DNA of 64,000 nucleotides from Azolla pinnata (GCA_037176905.1 JBBBWG010012557.1:18112-82111), one strand, 5' to 3'; positions 48,801 to 60,500 are shown, numbered from the stretch's first letter. Made by a program: numbers and translations. The notes: generated from the letters alone by a model not told the origin.

Positions 48801-49764
48801 TTTCATAATGTACATTGGATGTCTATTTTATTACAGTGCGATTCTTATGTATACTGGTGGTTTGTTCCATTGCAGTGAGGGAAATCCTTAGGATATGTCC
48901 CCAGGAGAAGGTGATGTCAATCTATAAAATCCCAAGCTTCGAGTCAACAGAGGGTTTCTTGCATCACTTGGCTCAAGTCCGAGGAAAACTGAAAAAGGGA
49001 GGTGCATTGGACCTTATAGCAACTGCAAAACTAGTCTTAAAAGATTGGAATGAAGGTGGAAATACTGTTTTAATGTTCTACAGATCTTTTTTTCTATGAA
49101 TCCCCTTTCTTGAATTGCAAAATATTTGATCATATTTTCAGGTAAAATTCCCCATTTTAGTCTGCCTCCCGCTCGTCATCAAGATGAGCATGCTAACGCT
49201 GCAATACTCTCAGAATTTAGCAAGGAATTCAACATCGATGACATTTATCAAAGAGAAAGCAGTACACTTATTGCGAGCTTGCCATCACTTGTAGAGAGTA
49301 TACATGTAGAACTACCAGCAAACGTCCCAGTATCAATGGAAATTCCTGAATTCAAGGTAATGCTTTAGGAGCTCATTATCATGTCTCTCACTGTCTCTCT
49401 TTGAGATTATCTAACTGGCATTATGTTTCAACTGATATAGGCGGATGAAGAAGAAGAAAATGATGATGGTGACAATGACGAAGAAGAAACTGATGACGGA
49501 TCAGATGATGATAATGCTGTGGATATGGACACAGTGGAGACTATAGCTTCTAATCTGAAGGGGCCTGCATCCACCCAAAATGAAAAACTTTATAATGTGG
49601 AGGGTATCTTCAACCCTCGGCTAGCCAAAGCACAGAAGAAACGAAGGAAGAAAGCTTTGAAAAAGAATGTAGATAAGGATGAAAATAGTGGGAGCGATTA
49701 TGATTTTGATGTTGATTACACTGAGAATGGAGATGCTGAAGTGGAACCAATGATGGGCATTTAA
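45880..49764 (+). CDS. NSN1: Nucleostemin-like nucleolar GTPase (NSN1 / GNL3 type)
   Basis: Nine exons: 45880-45898, 45991-46235, 47074-47206, 47289-47462, 47736-47947, 48212-48476, 48876-49055, 49142-49356, 49441-49764. They join in phase to give 588 residues, the family's usual length. The N-terminus is a Lys/Arg-rich GN3L domain (residues 1 to about 75, [13 protein letters not shown]) with nucleolar-localisation character. The GTPase domain is circularly permuted as in the YlqF/YawG family: G5-like DARDPLG (158-164), G4 NKID (188-191, created across an exon junction), then G1 GLPNVGKSS (272-280), G2 around GVTK (298-301) and G3 DCPG (316-319). The C-terminus is acidic, followed by a Lys/Arg tail. 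The family works in 60S ribosomal subunit maturation and growth control. The start is fixed by the recalled MVKKSKKSK beginning. The gene is convergent with the serine acetyltransferase gene. Confidence 0.96.
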
Positions 49765-50168
49765 TGAAGGGATCACAATTCAAAAACAGAAACTTCTGCT
49801 ACACGACCTTTCATAGGCTTTTGATCCTTACAGTGAGTTGCCATGCTCGACCTTAATTTCAGTTGCAGATTATGAATTCTAGTGTAGTCTGTGAAGGCAT
49901 TTGATCTGCTAAAGGGGGCATGCATGTTGGTGACTATCATTTTTACCTTTGACAATTTTTTAATGAAGAGCGATCATATATTTACCGGCTTTATTATCAA
50001 TCTATTATCCATCTCTCCCTCTATATATCCCAAAATTTTGGATGCGATATTCTTCATAATTGGATTTGTAGTGTTGGAACTGTTGAGCATGTCATCAGTA
50101 GGTTGTGAAACAGCTGAACCATACTGTGAAACTCGAGTAATTGCGTGATTTCATCGCTATAATCATCC

Positions 50169-50533
50169 TGGTAACATTCAGGTACGATGATTGTGATGCA
50201 GCAAAAGCAAGTAATATATAATTCAATGCTAATGTTGGGCTTTTGCTAAAATGATATATCCATCCACTGTTGATCAGTTCAACAGCCAACTTTTCACTTC
50301 TGTTGCTCATTAGATTTGTGTTTCTCAACTCACCCACTAACCTTGGGAGACTGGTAACATTCAGGTATGATGATTGTGATGCAGCCAAAGCAAGTAATAT
50401 ATAATTCAGTGCTAATGTTGGGCTTTTGCTATGATGATATATCCTCTGTTGATCAGTTAAACAGCCAACTTTTCACTTCTGTTGCCCATTAGATTTGTGT
50501 TTCTCACCTCACCCAGTAGCCTTGGGAGACTGA
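50169..50533 (+). repeat. ~183-bp tandem duplication
   Basis: 50169-50352 and 50353-50533 are two adjacent copies with few substitutions and small indels. They lie just 3' of the GTPase gene. Confidence 0.95.
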
Positions 50534-51898
50534 TCATATCTAATATCATTTTAGATTAGATATGATTTGTAGATCATATCTAATATCATTAAAGAGGTGT
50601 TCAAACCAAGAAACTTCTCTCTATCTTCATCAGCTTTTTATGATTCATTAAGCGTCCTGTTTAATGTTTTGTAAGGGATTGTTGAGTCAGGAATATATAA
50701 TGAGTTTGTTTGATCAGGACGGTTCTTAATATCTCAGTTATTTCCCTGAGTGTTTAAAGCTAAGAATCCCTGACAGAAAATGTTCAAATTTGATATTTAC
50801 CTTCCAAAATCTGCAAAATGTCATCCAGGTATTAGTTTGATTGTTCTCCATCATACAGAAATTGGCTCTCAACTGAGGCCTATCTTGCATGACTTCTTTT
50901 TACTGAGTCGAGGTTCGCCTTAATCTTACAATCATAGTCATTTCTGATGTATTTTTGGCTCGTAGGTCTGTTGAACTTTAACACCATAACAAAGTTTTTA
51001 GATAGTTCTGCAATATTATTTGGGTTTTGTGTTGGAGACAATGTCATAGCTTTCAGAACATAGTTTTAACTTGAGTTGAACGCCTCTTTGTCTGATCTTT
51101 CTGTCCTTCTCACATGGATGTTATCGCTCCTTATCCGAATCTTTTGCCTGCTCATTTCAGTCTTCCATTTGACGTATGTGACCCAAATCATGCATGGTTT
51201 AATTAAAAGCTATAAAGAAAAAACCTGTGATGAACTAGTGCTTCGTCACAACATCAGTGTTTCCATTCAAATTGACATGGCCAAGACAAAGACTAGCCAG
51301 AATGAATTAACATTCGAAAGCATTCAATTATCCAATAGCTTTTTTCATATGGCCTACCACACATACCCAAACCATACCTTGTTCTGATCTTAAAAATGAA
51401 CTTAAAATTTTCATGGACTTTAAATATGAATTTTCCATGTTTTAAGCAAACCAGACGTTGTTCTGATCATTCTCAACCAACATGGGCGTCACTTTTAGCA
51501 CTTCATGGATTGGACGCTTAACAATCAGATCAAGGTCTTTAGCCAAATGGAAGAAATGAATGTAGATATGCTCTATGCTCCATTAAGGATGAAGGACACT
51601 GATAAATGCGTAGAGCACATTTCGCAGTTTGCAACCAACAAATTTGAGATATTGAAGATAAATCAGCATGAAAGCATCGTTAATTTCTTCGATATCATAC
51701 AATATGTCCAGAACAATATGTGAGGATACACTGGTGTAAATGTACAGAGAACAAGTCTACAATACAGTTATCTCTTTCGCCATGGGAGCAACTCTTCATT
51801 TATATACATCTTGTACAATATATGCAGCTTCAAATTAGCCTCTTCAAACAGCTCTAAAAGAAGCCTCATATAGCAGCCCAACCCACTCTGGATCCATC
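50534..51898. other. Intergenic DNA between convergent genes
   Basis: Nothing recognisable. Short plus-strand open frames (51076-51387, 51505-51723) lack family signatures; the second may be antisense to the acetyltransferase 3' UTR. Confidence 0.5.
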
Positions 51899-52325
51899 TC
51901 AGATTATGTAGTCGATAATAGAAGATGTATGATCCATGCTGAGGGCAGGCAATTCCTTTCCAGTTTTTGTAACAGCTTTTGCCCCCTTATCTAATATCTG
52001 AGCAGGCACACCTACAGCAGTTGTATGAGGAGGAACATCAATGAGAACAAGAGAGCAAGCACCTATTTTTGCACCATCTCCCACAGTGATTGGACCTAAT
52101 AAGATGGCCGCTGCACCGATCAACACACCATTGCCGATTCTGGGATGCCTATTTCCACAACATTTTCCAGTTCCTCCAAGAGTTACATGATGTAGGATAG
52201 ATACGTTGTCGCCAATTACTGCAGTCTCTCCAATCACTACACCTGTCGCGTGATCGAATATAATACCTTTGCCTATCTGAGCACCTGTTGTACACCATTC
52301 ACTTCAATGAATATAAAACAGAAGC

Positions 52326-52356
<31 letters not shown>

Positions 52357-54482
52357 CGGTTGTTAAAAGTTTTCGAAGTATTATCAACCTGGGTGAATGT
52401 CAACTTGAAATACTTCGGAGACCCGGTTTTGTAAAGCAAGAGCTAGAGAGAAACGACCTTGCATCCAAAGACTATGCGCAATTCGATGTGATTCACAAGC
52501 TAGGAATCCTTTATAGTTAAGCATACAATGTACATAGCTTGTACATGCAGGATCTCTCTCCTTAAAGGCTTTAATATCTTCACGTAGTGCTTCCTGTCAT
52601 CATAAACACACAAACAGGGTTATTTCAGAGGATATATTCTAGGATGGAAAACAATCAACTGCACTCCACTATCTATGAGAAATGAAATCTCCAAACTTCA
52701 TTGTTGCATAAGAATGTGCTCAATTGACTCTACAAAATGGTTTGACATTATAGAGCTCGTAAAAGCTATCAAAACAGATCACACATATCTTGCCCCCTAT
52801 GCGTGTTTAGTAGACACCTCCTGCGCGTGTGTAGTAGACACCTCCTGCACATTAGGAAATGACATACCATTCCAATGGGAAAACGGTTTTATGCCTCCTG
52901 GATAATGATACTTCTATTTTATGCATCTTTCCCCATTTCTAAACTTCACTTACAAAGGTCCTGAAACAAAAAAATTTCCTATCAGGTCCAAGATCCATAG
53001 TGCACATCAGGAATCGTAATGTCATAGCATTCTACAAATAAGGCGCACACTACAAGTGAATTCTCTGAACTCATTCACAAACATACAATATACCAGCAAC
53101 CCAAAAACGTCTGGAAATGTCTTGCTCAGATATTTGCATTCTGGATCCTGAAGGTGACCAATTAAAACGAAAAAGACCCATTCGGTCCTTCCTGAGTAGT
53201 ACTCAAGACATCAAACAAGATTCGTCACCAAAGGCATCTCAGAGCAAGATTCCCATCTCTCTTTAAGTCCTAAGTAATGTACTTAAGACTTTAAGAGAGC
53301 TTTTCTATGGATCCTACAGATCGACGATTACCATCAAAGTTAAACCCCTCATCAACAGACTTTTGCCATTGTCAGCAGTAGTACAGGAAACGACTAAATC
53401 TCCACTAGACATGTAAACAGTTAATTGTAAAAAGTAGCAAATATGATCCTAAACCTTCATCCATTAAACGCTTCATTACCTGAATGTTGACATCCTCCAT
53501 TAATGTTTCCCAGAACAGGGTAAACAGTTGCGTACTAAGCAATGTTGCATTTGCTAGCTTGTTCGCAAGATGGAAAGCCAATGAACGTTCCAATGACGGA
53601 TGTGCAAGTATAGTTGCATAAAAGTAGCTTGCGAGGTAAGGTTCGCTTTCAGACTGGTCCAGTGCTTCTCTACGCAATTGTTCCCATACATAGTCTTTCA
53701 CCTGAGAGAGGGGAAAGGGAGAAAATAATGTGCAACACAATTCTTCCAGAGAAGATTCAGACAAAACAAAAAGAAGTGGACAATAAGAAGGCTTCTCCAT
53801 TCACTGATAAAGTCAATCACTTAAGCATACATATGATAGAGTTTAATCAGATCATTTCTTAGCTCTATATTCACTGTCATGTGCCATATTGTCAAGGCCA
53901 TGTTTTCTTCCTGATTTATGTCTTGGCTACACAGTATTACCAAACATTATATGGCAAAACCAAGCTTTTGTTAGTTTGTCCAAATGCCAGTGAGAGACCC
54001 TCACAGTGCCCATCTATGTCAAACCCAATCATATGCTCAATGCAACCCCTAAACCCAGCATGGTATGTTGAAGCCAAAACAAAATCAACTCATTCCCATC
54101 CTTCCAGTCAGGATTGGTGAATGCGAGCACGTTTGGAAAAAACACTTAAGCAATCGGGTTTATTTCACAAATTTTTCGTGATATATAATCTCCTCAAATG
54201 ATATCAAGAAACACATTATGTAATAAACATCACAAAACATGCGAGGACTATTACCTGTACTATTGTGTTGTTATGTATGGGAGACTTGGCCTGGTGTGAT
54301 GCCATACAAAATTGCATCGGCCTCCTCTTTTTATTGAAAGCCAAGCTTGGTGAGAACTTGGCATAGCTCATGCCTGTAGAACGGCTTGACCAAGTGCCAT
54401 GTGTAGAGGCATTCTTTGTAACTGGAATGCATAGTGACATTTCGGCCTTCAAGTCACCTACACCATTTGCCATACCACCCAT
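51899..54482 (-). CDS. Serine O-acetyltransferase (plant SERAT1/2-like)
   Basis: Four exons: 54482-54255, 53701-53480, 52593-52389, 52284-51899; phase-consistent, 346 residues. The enzyme makes O-acetylserine from serine and acetyl-CoA, the committed step of cysteine synthesis. Residues 77-218 form the alpha-helical N-terminal domain (SYFYATILAH, KERDPACTSYVHC, ESHRIAHSLWMQGR). The rest is a left-handed beta-helix of hexapeptide repeats (GVVIGETAVIG, GVLIGAAAILLG). Catalytic residues match E. coli CysE spacing: Asp215 (VDIHP), His230 (DHATG) and His265 (RHPRIG). The tail ends in LSMDHTSSIIDYII; the terminal Ile is the residue that docks into O-acetylserine (thiol) lyase to form the cysteine synthase complex, and the tail resembles SERAT1/2, not SERAT3. 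The first 76 residues are Ser/Lys-rich and could be an organelle transit peptide, but this is not certain. Confidence 0.94.
52327..52352. repeat. TA microsatellite
   Basis: (TA)n run inside the last intron of the acetyltransferase gene. Confidence 0.95.
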
Positions 54483-54941
54483 GTTTTGAGATTAAATATG
54501 CAAGTAACTGAGATAGAATGAATATTGGGAAGCAAAAAGCTAATAACTTTATAAATGCACATATGATGTATAGACTGTAAAAAGCTGAAAATTTCAGCTC
54601 AACACATTGCACTGCGATTGTAAACTTTTCATTTGTTACTATTTTCAAGGTAGAGCTCCTACTGAGCCCTGCTGTGAAACAAAATTTCCATATCCTAACA
54701 GAACTTGTATTTAAGGAGATGGTGAGCCCTGCAGCATGAAGGCAACTCCTGTTGAGCATCATATATTACTTTATTGCTTTTAGGAGTAACCGTGACAAAA
54801 TACATTGATTTAGTAATACATAAAATTATCATAGAGCTGAGAAAAGACATGCTCTTCTTCTCAACCTAGTTTCTGGTTGACATGCTCTTCTTCAATCAGA
54901 CGAAATGAATAGACATTACTGCCTTTTATGGAGAAAATTTA

Positions 54942-55298
54942 GCCATGAAAAATGACCATGTTGCACACAAGGGCTAACAAAAATGGCAGAACATTGATCG
55001 AACCATAAATATGCAACCAAGAGAACGAATTAAAAAGGCTATAGAGCTATAATATCAAACCGCACACAAAAATAGAAAATAAAAATTAACAAGTGAATTA
55101 GAACAAAATCACACTCTCCTAGCCATGAAAAATGACCATGTTGCACACAAGGGCTAACAAAAATGGCAGAACATCGATCGAACCATAAATATGCAACCAA
55201 GAGAACGAATTAAAAAGGCTATAGAGCTATAATATCAAACCGCACACAAAATAGAAAATAAAAATTAACAAGTGAATTAGAACAAAATCACACTCTCC
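54942..55298. repeat. ~178-bp near-identical tandem duplication
   Basis: Copies 54942-55118 and 55121-55298 differ by only about two changes (one substitution, one A indel), so the duplication is recent. It lies 0.5 kb upstream of the acetyltransferase start. Confidence 0.97.
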
Positions 55299-56390
55299 AT
55301 GGTATATTGACCCATCTCAAGCATTTGACAAATACCCGCGAAAATTCTTGCAAGCAAGAAAAATAGAGCCTTGTGCATTGATGATCATAGCCCTAAAAAT
55401 AAGTGGAAAGCTCCTAGATTCAAAATGAGACCCCTCTCCCCAATCGCCCCATGGAGTTCTAACAAAGTAGGCAAGTTACCAGATTATAACATTCGGTATC
55501 AACAGAGTGCAGCATGAAGAGATATGCGAACAGGGTTGCACTTGCGTGATGGGCCAGTGTTCAAATGAGACATTTTTGTAATTGGTTATACGGCTGACAA
55601 TGTGCTGTCCATATACGATTCCTATCTGCTAGTGTTCGGGACTGCTCAGACTGGTACTGGTTTGTAGAAGGTCGGGGGAAAGGAAATCCGGACCTAACAA
55701 GGTGCCACTGTACAGCTCTTCAGATGATATCAAGGATTCCATGAGGCAAACGGATGGAAGGGGCGCGCGCAGAATATCCTTTTCGTTTACATCAGCACTA
55801 CTTCCTTCTTCCTATCTACACAGAGGTTTAGATTCTTACTTTGATGAGATCGGCTGCAGCGCTTTGGAGCGGCGATGGAGGTTTTGGAGCCTCTTTACAG
55901 CTCGGGGGGGGGGGGACAAAAGCTCCTTCAAACGGGTGCTGCTAGGGTAAAAGCGAGACGAACGACACGCCTTCTCTGAGCTGCTCCCGAATCCATCAGG
56001 CTTTCCAAAGATGATGCCTGAGGAAACGACGACACAGAGAGGTGAGAAGCGAAAGGAAAGAGGAGAGAAGCGAAGAAGAAGAAGAAGAAGAAGAAGAAGA
56101 TGAGGGCATATGCCTTGGTCCGATCCGAAAAGAGATGGAATGCGAGGGCGCTCACCGGTTCCGGGAGACGAGGAATGACAGGGGAACAGAAGGAGAAGCG
56201 GAGGAGGAAGATTGGGGGAGGGAAGAAGGCGGCGATGGCGATGGCGAGGCGCAGGAAAAGCGGCGAGGGAGCATCATCGGACAGTCCCACCGGAGCACGA
56301 CTCGATCGGCATTCAGAGAGATGTGGTCGAGCTTCTCTCGCAGTTTTCTTCCTCTTTCTTCTCTCTGTAGCAGACGAAGACGATGACTCA
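55299..56390. other. Intergenic DNA with G-run and GAA microsatellite
   Basis: A poly-G run lies at about 55905-55914 and a GAA run at about 56073-56100. The sequence is GC-richer than its surroundings. This could be promoter or 5' UTR of the acetyltransferase gene; no coding exon is recognised. Confidence 0.5.
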
Positions 56391-57280
56391 AAAACCCTAA
56401 NNNNNNNNNNNNNNNNNNNNNNNNNNNNNNNNNNNNNNNNNNNNNNNNNNNNNNNNNNNNNNNNNNNNNNNNNNNNNNNNNNNNNNNNNNNNNNNNNNNN
56501 CCTAACCCTAATGCCTCCAAACCCTAAAACCCTAACCCTAATGCCTCCAAACCCTAAAACCCTAACCCTAATGCCTCAAAACCCTACAACCCTAACCCTA
56601 ATGCCTCCAAACCCTAAAACCCCTAAAACCGTAACCCTAATGCCTCTAAACCCTAAAACCCTAACCCTAATGCCTCCAAACCTTAAAACCCCTAAAACCC
56701 TAACCCTAATATTAGCCTCCTAACCCTAATGCCTCCAAACCTTAAAACCCCTAAAACCCTAACCCTAATGCCTCCAAGCCCTAAACCCTAACCTAAGATT
56801 AGCCTCCAAACCCTAACCCTAACCCTAATGCCTCCCTAGAAAGAAAGAAAGCAAGAAAGGAAGATATGGCAACGTCTTCTAAAGCCAAAATTGGCAAGAT
56901 TTGAACCCATGACCTCATTTGACACACAATTCGATATAAAGAAACCTAGACAAATTGTCACCAAACACAATTTGTGCTAAAACCCTAAAACCCTAACCCT
57001 AATGCCTCCAAACCCTAAACCCTAACCCTAACCCTAATGCCTCCCTATAAAGTCAAAATTGGCAAGATTTGAACCCATAACCTCATTTGACACACAATTA
57101 GATATAAAGATGCCTAGACAAATTGTCGCCAAACACAATTTGTGCTAAAACCCTAATGCCTCCAAACCCTAAACCCTTACCTAATGCCTCCAAACCCTAA
57201 GCCCTAACCCTAATGCCTCCAAACCCTAAACCCGAACCTAATGCCTCCAAACCCTAAACCCTAACCCCAATGCCTCCCTA
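56391..57280. repeat. Telomere-like CCCTAA/CCCTAAA repeat block with 100-N gap
   Basis: Units of about 28-40 bases combine 'ccctaaccctaatgcctcc' and 'aaaccctaaaa'. An assembly gap of 100 N occupies 56401-56500. Frames are open by virtue of the repeat only. Confidence 0.95.
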
Positions 57281-57425
57281 GAAAGAAAGAAAGCAAGAAA
57301 GGAAGATATAGCAAATGCCTTCTAAGACCAAAATTGGCAAGATTTGAACCCACGACCTCATTTGACACACAATTAGATATATAAAGCTGCCCAGGTGAAT
57401 CGTCACCAGACACAATTTGTGCCCG
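56868..57425 (-). repeat. Three copies of a ~100-bp tRNA-like (SINE-like) segment
   Basis: Copies at about 56868-56975, 57046-57150 and 57290-57425 share 'ggcaagatttgaaccca', 'gacctcatttgacacaca' and 'cacaatttgtgc'. On the minus strand each holds a B-box-like GGTTCAAATC. They are interleaved with the telomere-like units, so the two probably amplified together. Confidence 0.7.
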
Positions 57426-57582
57426 GCCTAAAGAGCGTTCGGATTCCTCGAGCGCAACACAACTGCCAAGATGGGCTCGATCAGCTGGCTACATATTGCA
57501 TCGGGGGCATCGAGACTCTTACTAGAAACACGCGCAGATCGACCGGGTGCAGAGCTTTCGATCGGAAACCCGAGTGCATCAT

Positions 57583-60237
57583 CTAGGTCAGAAGGCCCGA
57601 TTCGACGACATGGGCGGCGACGAGCTCGGCACCGGAGCTGGCCCAGCAACAGGCGTTCGACAGCACGCACTTGAACTGCTGTCCGGAAGGTTGCACGGGC
57701 ATGGCATGCATCGCGAGCGCGAGAGCCTCTTCGGCTCTTCCGGCTCTTCCCAGCAGATCGAGCACGCAAGCGTAGTGGTTATGACAAGGCGGGGATCCGC
57801 AGAGATCCAGCATCGACATCAGCACCTTCTGGCCATCGTCGGCTCGCCCATCGTGGCTGCAAGCCAGCAGAAGGGCGAGGAACGAGAGCTCGTCTGGAAC
57901 CACAGTGCTCCTCGTCTGTCGCATCATCGCCGCGAAGAGCTGGATCGTGCTCCTTCCGCGCCCGTGCCGAGAATACGCTCCCATCATCGCGTTCCACGTC
58001 TGCAGGCTCCTGCCTCCTGCATCGATCGATCCGAAGCACCACTCGGCGTCGTCGATCGCACCGCATTTCGCATACATCGCGATCATCATCGAAGCCATCA
58101 AGTCGGCGCCCGAGACATCCTCGCAGCGCCCGTCCTCGATCGCCCACGTGCAGATGGCGCGCCCTCGATCCAGCGATGCCACTCTGGCGCAGATCGACAG
58201 CAGGTTGATGAGCGTGATCTTGTCTGGCACTGCGCTCTGATCCAGATGCATCTGGCGGAATGCATCGAGCGCCTTCTCCGGATCCACACCGTGCTCATTG
58301 TGCAGAGCTGTCAGAGTGTTCCACGAAGCCGCGTCCCTGCACGGCATCGCTTCGAAGATCCCCTCGGCCTCGACCAGCCCGTCTGGCCTCCTGCCGCACG
58401 AATTCATCAGAGCATTCTGTACGCCAATGTCCAGCTCGAATCCGCTCCTCGCCACACGAGCTTCGATGCATCTGAGGTTGTTGCAATCAGAAGCACCCCA
58501 TGATGATGACGACGACGAAGATGATGCCGATGATGCATCCAACAGGCTCAGGAAGGTGATCCGATCGGGTAGTATCCCTTCCGCCTGCATCTGCTCGAAT
58601 GCGCCGACGGATCTGTCGTATCGCCCATGCAGCGCATAGGCCGCGATCATCACGCTCCACGACACCACGTCTCGATCCGTCAAGCCGTCGAAAACAGCTG
58701 TGGCGCGATCCAGGCTGTCGTCGCAGTTCGCGTACATGTGCACGAGCGAATTGCCCACGATCGACTCCGGCGCCAATCCGCTCTCCATAATGTAGGAGTG
58801 CATCCTCTCGCCCGCGGCTTGCTCCGCGGCATCGGCGCAGACCGAGAAAAGGCTGCAGAACGTCGCGCTATCTGGGCGCGAAATCCCTTCGGATTTCATG
58901 CCTTCGAACAGCTCGATTGCCTCCGTCGCCTTCCCGTTCTGCGCATACACCGAGATCATCGCGTTCCACAGCACCAGATCCCGGCGGCGATGAGCACCGT
59001 CGAAAACCCGGCGGCTTTCCGAAACGCTCCCGCATTTGTCGTACATGTTCACGAGCGAAGCCGCGATTACAAGGTCCGATTCGTCGCAGGCATCGCGCGC
59101 GATGATCCGCGCATGGAGACGCCTCCCTTCGATCAGAACCGCGTTGCAAGCGCACGAAACGACGAGATTGAGCAACGCGACGGAATTGGGGAGCGTTCCT
59201 TCGCACAGCATGCGATCGAACGCCGCGAGAGCTGCCTTGCCATGGCCCCGGTGGGCATACAAGGTGATCAAGCTGGTCCAAGTGACCACATTCCTGGCAA
59301 GGATCCGATCGAAGACCCAGATCGCGCCGCGCTCGTCGCCGCATTTGCCGTACATGTTGACGAGCGCGTTGCCGATGGCGAGATCCGATTCGAGCCCATC
59401 GACGGCGAGATCCGATTCGAGCCCATCGGCGGCGAGAATGTGGTAGTGGATCACGCGGCCTTCCTCGCGCGCTGCGTGCCTGGCGTATTCGGCGAGGATC
59501 GCGACGAATGTCACGATGCTAGGGCTCGCCATAGCCTCCTCCGCTTGCATGCGGTGGAAGAGCTCGAGCGATTCCCTCGCGTGGCCCTTCTCCGCGACGC
59601 ACGCGATGAGCGTTGTCCACGTGACCACATCCCTCTCCGCCATCGCGCCGAATACGAGCCATGCGTCCTCCAATCCGCCCGATCTGGCGTAGAGCTTCAG
59701 CAGCGAGGTTCGCAGCACCGCGTCGTGCCGATGCTCGGCGCAGCCTTCGATTCGAGCATGCATCCTCGCGATCTGCGCTCTCCACCGGATCGATCGCTCT
59801 TGTCGATGAATGCATCGGCTGCATACGATGCTGACAAATGTGGTCTTGTTCGGCAACACCGATTCTTCTCGCATTCGATCGAAACACTCCGCGGGGCTGA
59901 CGATACCGTCGGCGCATCGATCGTCTTCGTCGTCGTCCGGCGGCCCCCAAGCATTCGATCCGATCAGATGGTTCCACGAGTACACATTTCTGTCGTGCAT
60001 CTGAGCGAAGAATCTCCGCCCGTCTTCTTTGCGATTCCGTCGGAGGTATGCGTGGAGGAGGTGGCTTGCCAGGAAGAGGCTCGAATCGTCGCCGCTGTGA
60101 GCCATGTAGTGATGCACAACCATGCAATCTCCGACATCGGTGCCTCTTTGGAGCAGAGATGCAATGGTACCAGATCTGCCCAAGCCTTTCTGCGCACCGA
60201 TTAGCTCGTAGGAAGAAGAAGAAGAAGGATTTCTCAT
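57583..60237 (-). CDS. Pentatricopeptide repeat protein, PLS-like class without DYW domain
   Basis: A single uninterrupted 884-codon frame. After a Ser-rich start, PPR motifs run from about residue 50 to 830. Typical signatures are NVYSWNHLI, DVVTWTTLIACVAEKG, NALVNMYGKCG, NVVTWTSLITLYAHRG, DLVLWNAMISVYAQNG, DVVSWSVMIAAYALHG and TWNAMMGAYSRHG, spaced as in P-L-S triplets. It ends with HNHYACVLDLLGRAGRAEEAL, an E-like region, and then stops; no DYW deaminase domain follows. Such proteins bind organellar RNA and act in editing, splicing or stability; the target cannot be inferred. A likely mitochondrial or plastid location is family knowledge; the N-terminus is not a clear transit peptide. The gene is intronless and much more GC-rich than its flanks. 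A 24-bp tandem duplication gives the repeated DGLESDLA near residues 275-290. Long open frames on the opposite strand are shadows of the high GC. Confidence 0.95.
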   Translation of the reverse strand: MRNPSSSSSYELIGAQKGLGRSGTIASLLQRGTDVGDCMVVHHYMAHSGDDSSLFLASHLLHAYLRRNRKEDGRRFFAQMHDRNVYSWNHLIGSNAWGPPDDDEDDRCADGIVSPAECFDRMREESVLPNKTTFVSIVCSRCIHRQERSIRWRAQIARMHARIEGCAEHRHDAVLRTSLLKLYARSGGLEDAWLVFGAMAERDVVTWTTLIACVAEKGHARESLELFHRMQAEEAMASPSIVTFVAILAEYARHAAREEGRVIHYHILAADGLESDLAVDGLESDLAIGNALVNMYGKCGDERGAIWVFDRILARNVVTWTSLITLYAHRGHGKAALAAFDRMLCEGTLPNSVALLNLVVSCACNAVLIEGRRLHARIIARDACDESDLVIAASLVNMYDKCGSVSESRRVFDGAHRRRDLVLWNAMISVYAQNGKATEAIELFEGMKSEGISRPDSATFCSLFSVCADAAEQAAGERMHSYIMESGLAPESIVGNSLVHMYANCDDSLDRATAVFDGLTDRDVVSWSVMIAAYALHGRYDRSVGAFEQMQAEGILPDRITFLSLLDASSASSSSSSSSWGASDCNNLRCIEARVARSGFELDIGVQNALMNSCGRRPDGLVEAEGIFEAMPCRDAASWNTLTALHNEHGVDPEKALDAFRQMHLDQSAVPDKITLINLLSICARVASLDRGRAICTWAIEDGRCEDVSGADLMASMMIAMYAKCGAIDDAEWCFGSIDAGGRSLQTWNAMMGAYSRHGRGRSTIQLFAAMMRQTRSTVVPDELSFLALLLACSHDGRADDGQKVLMSMLDLCGSPPCHNHYACVLDLLGRAGRAEEALALAMHAMPVQPSGQQFKCVLSNACCWASSGAELVAAHVVESGLLT

Positions 60238-60477
60238 GACCGGGAAGCGCGATTCCGATACCGTAAAAGGCCGATGTCGATTCGCCTCATTCTCCTTGTT
60301 TGCAAGCCATGGAGTGGCATAGCTGCCACATTTGGCAGGGATGTGTGAACCTTTGATTCCAGATTCAGGGAGGATGTAACTAGCCCATGAAGAATCATTG
60401 TCCCATCATCTAGACAGGTTCTCTTCGGTGCTTCAGGACAGGGAAGGCCTGAACAGGTTTTTGGTATCACCATCATC

Positions 60478-60500
60478 ATCATCATCATCATCATCATCAG
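60478..60500. repeat. CAT microsatellite
   Basis: Short ATC/CAT run about 240 bases upstream of the PPR start codon. Confidence 0.9.

Noticed and set aside
51505-51723. Small protein-coding gene on the plus strand
   Set aside because: 72 codons with no recognisable motif, in AT-rich DNA near the 3' end of an antisense gene; a chance frame cannot be excluded.
55928-56290. Minus-strand frame upstream of serine acetyltransferase as an extra 5' exon
   Set aside because: It contains a poly-Phe run from the GAA microsatellite and no acetyltransferase similarity; the ATG at 54482 gives a complete protein.
57547-60204. Long plus-strand open frames (up to 525 codons) opposite the PPR gene
   Set aside because: They mirror the GC-rich PPR coding strand and show no family motifs; the minus strand has clear PPR repeats throughout.
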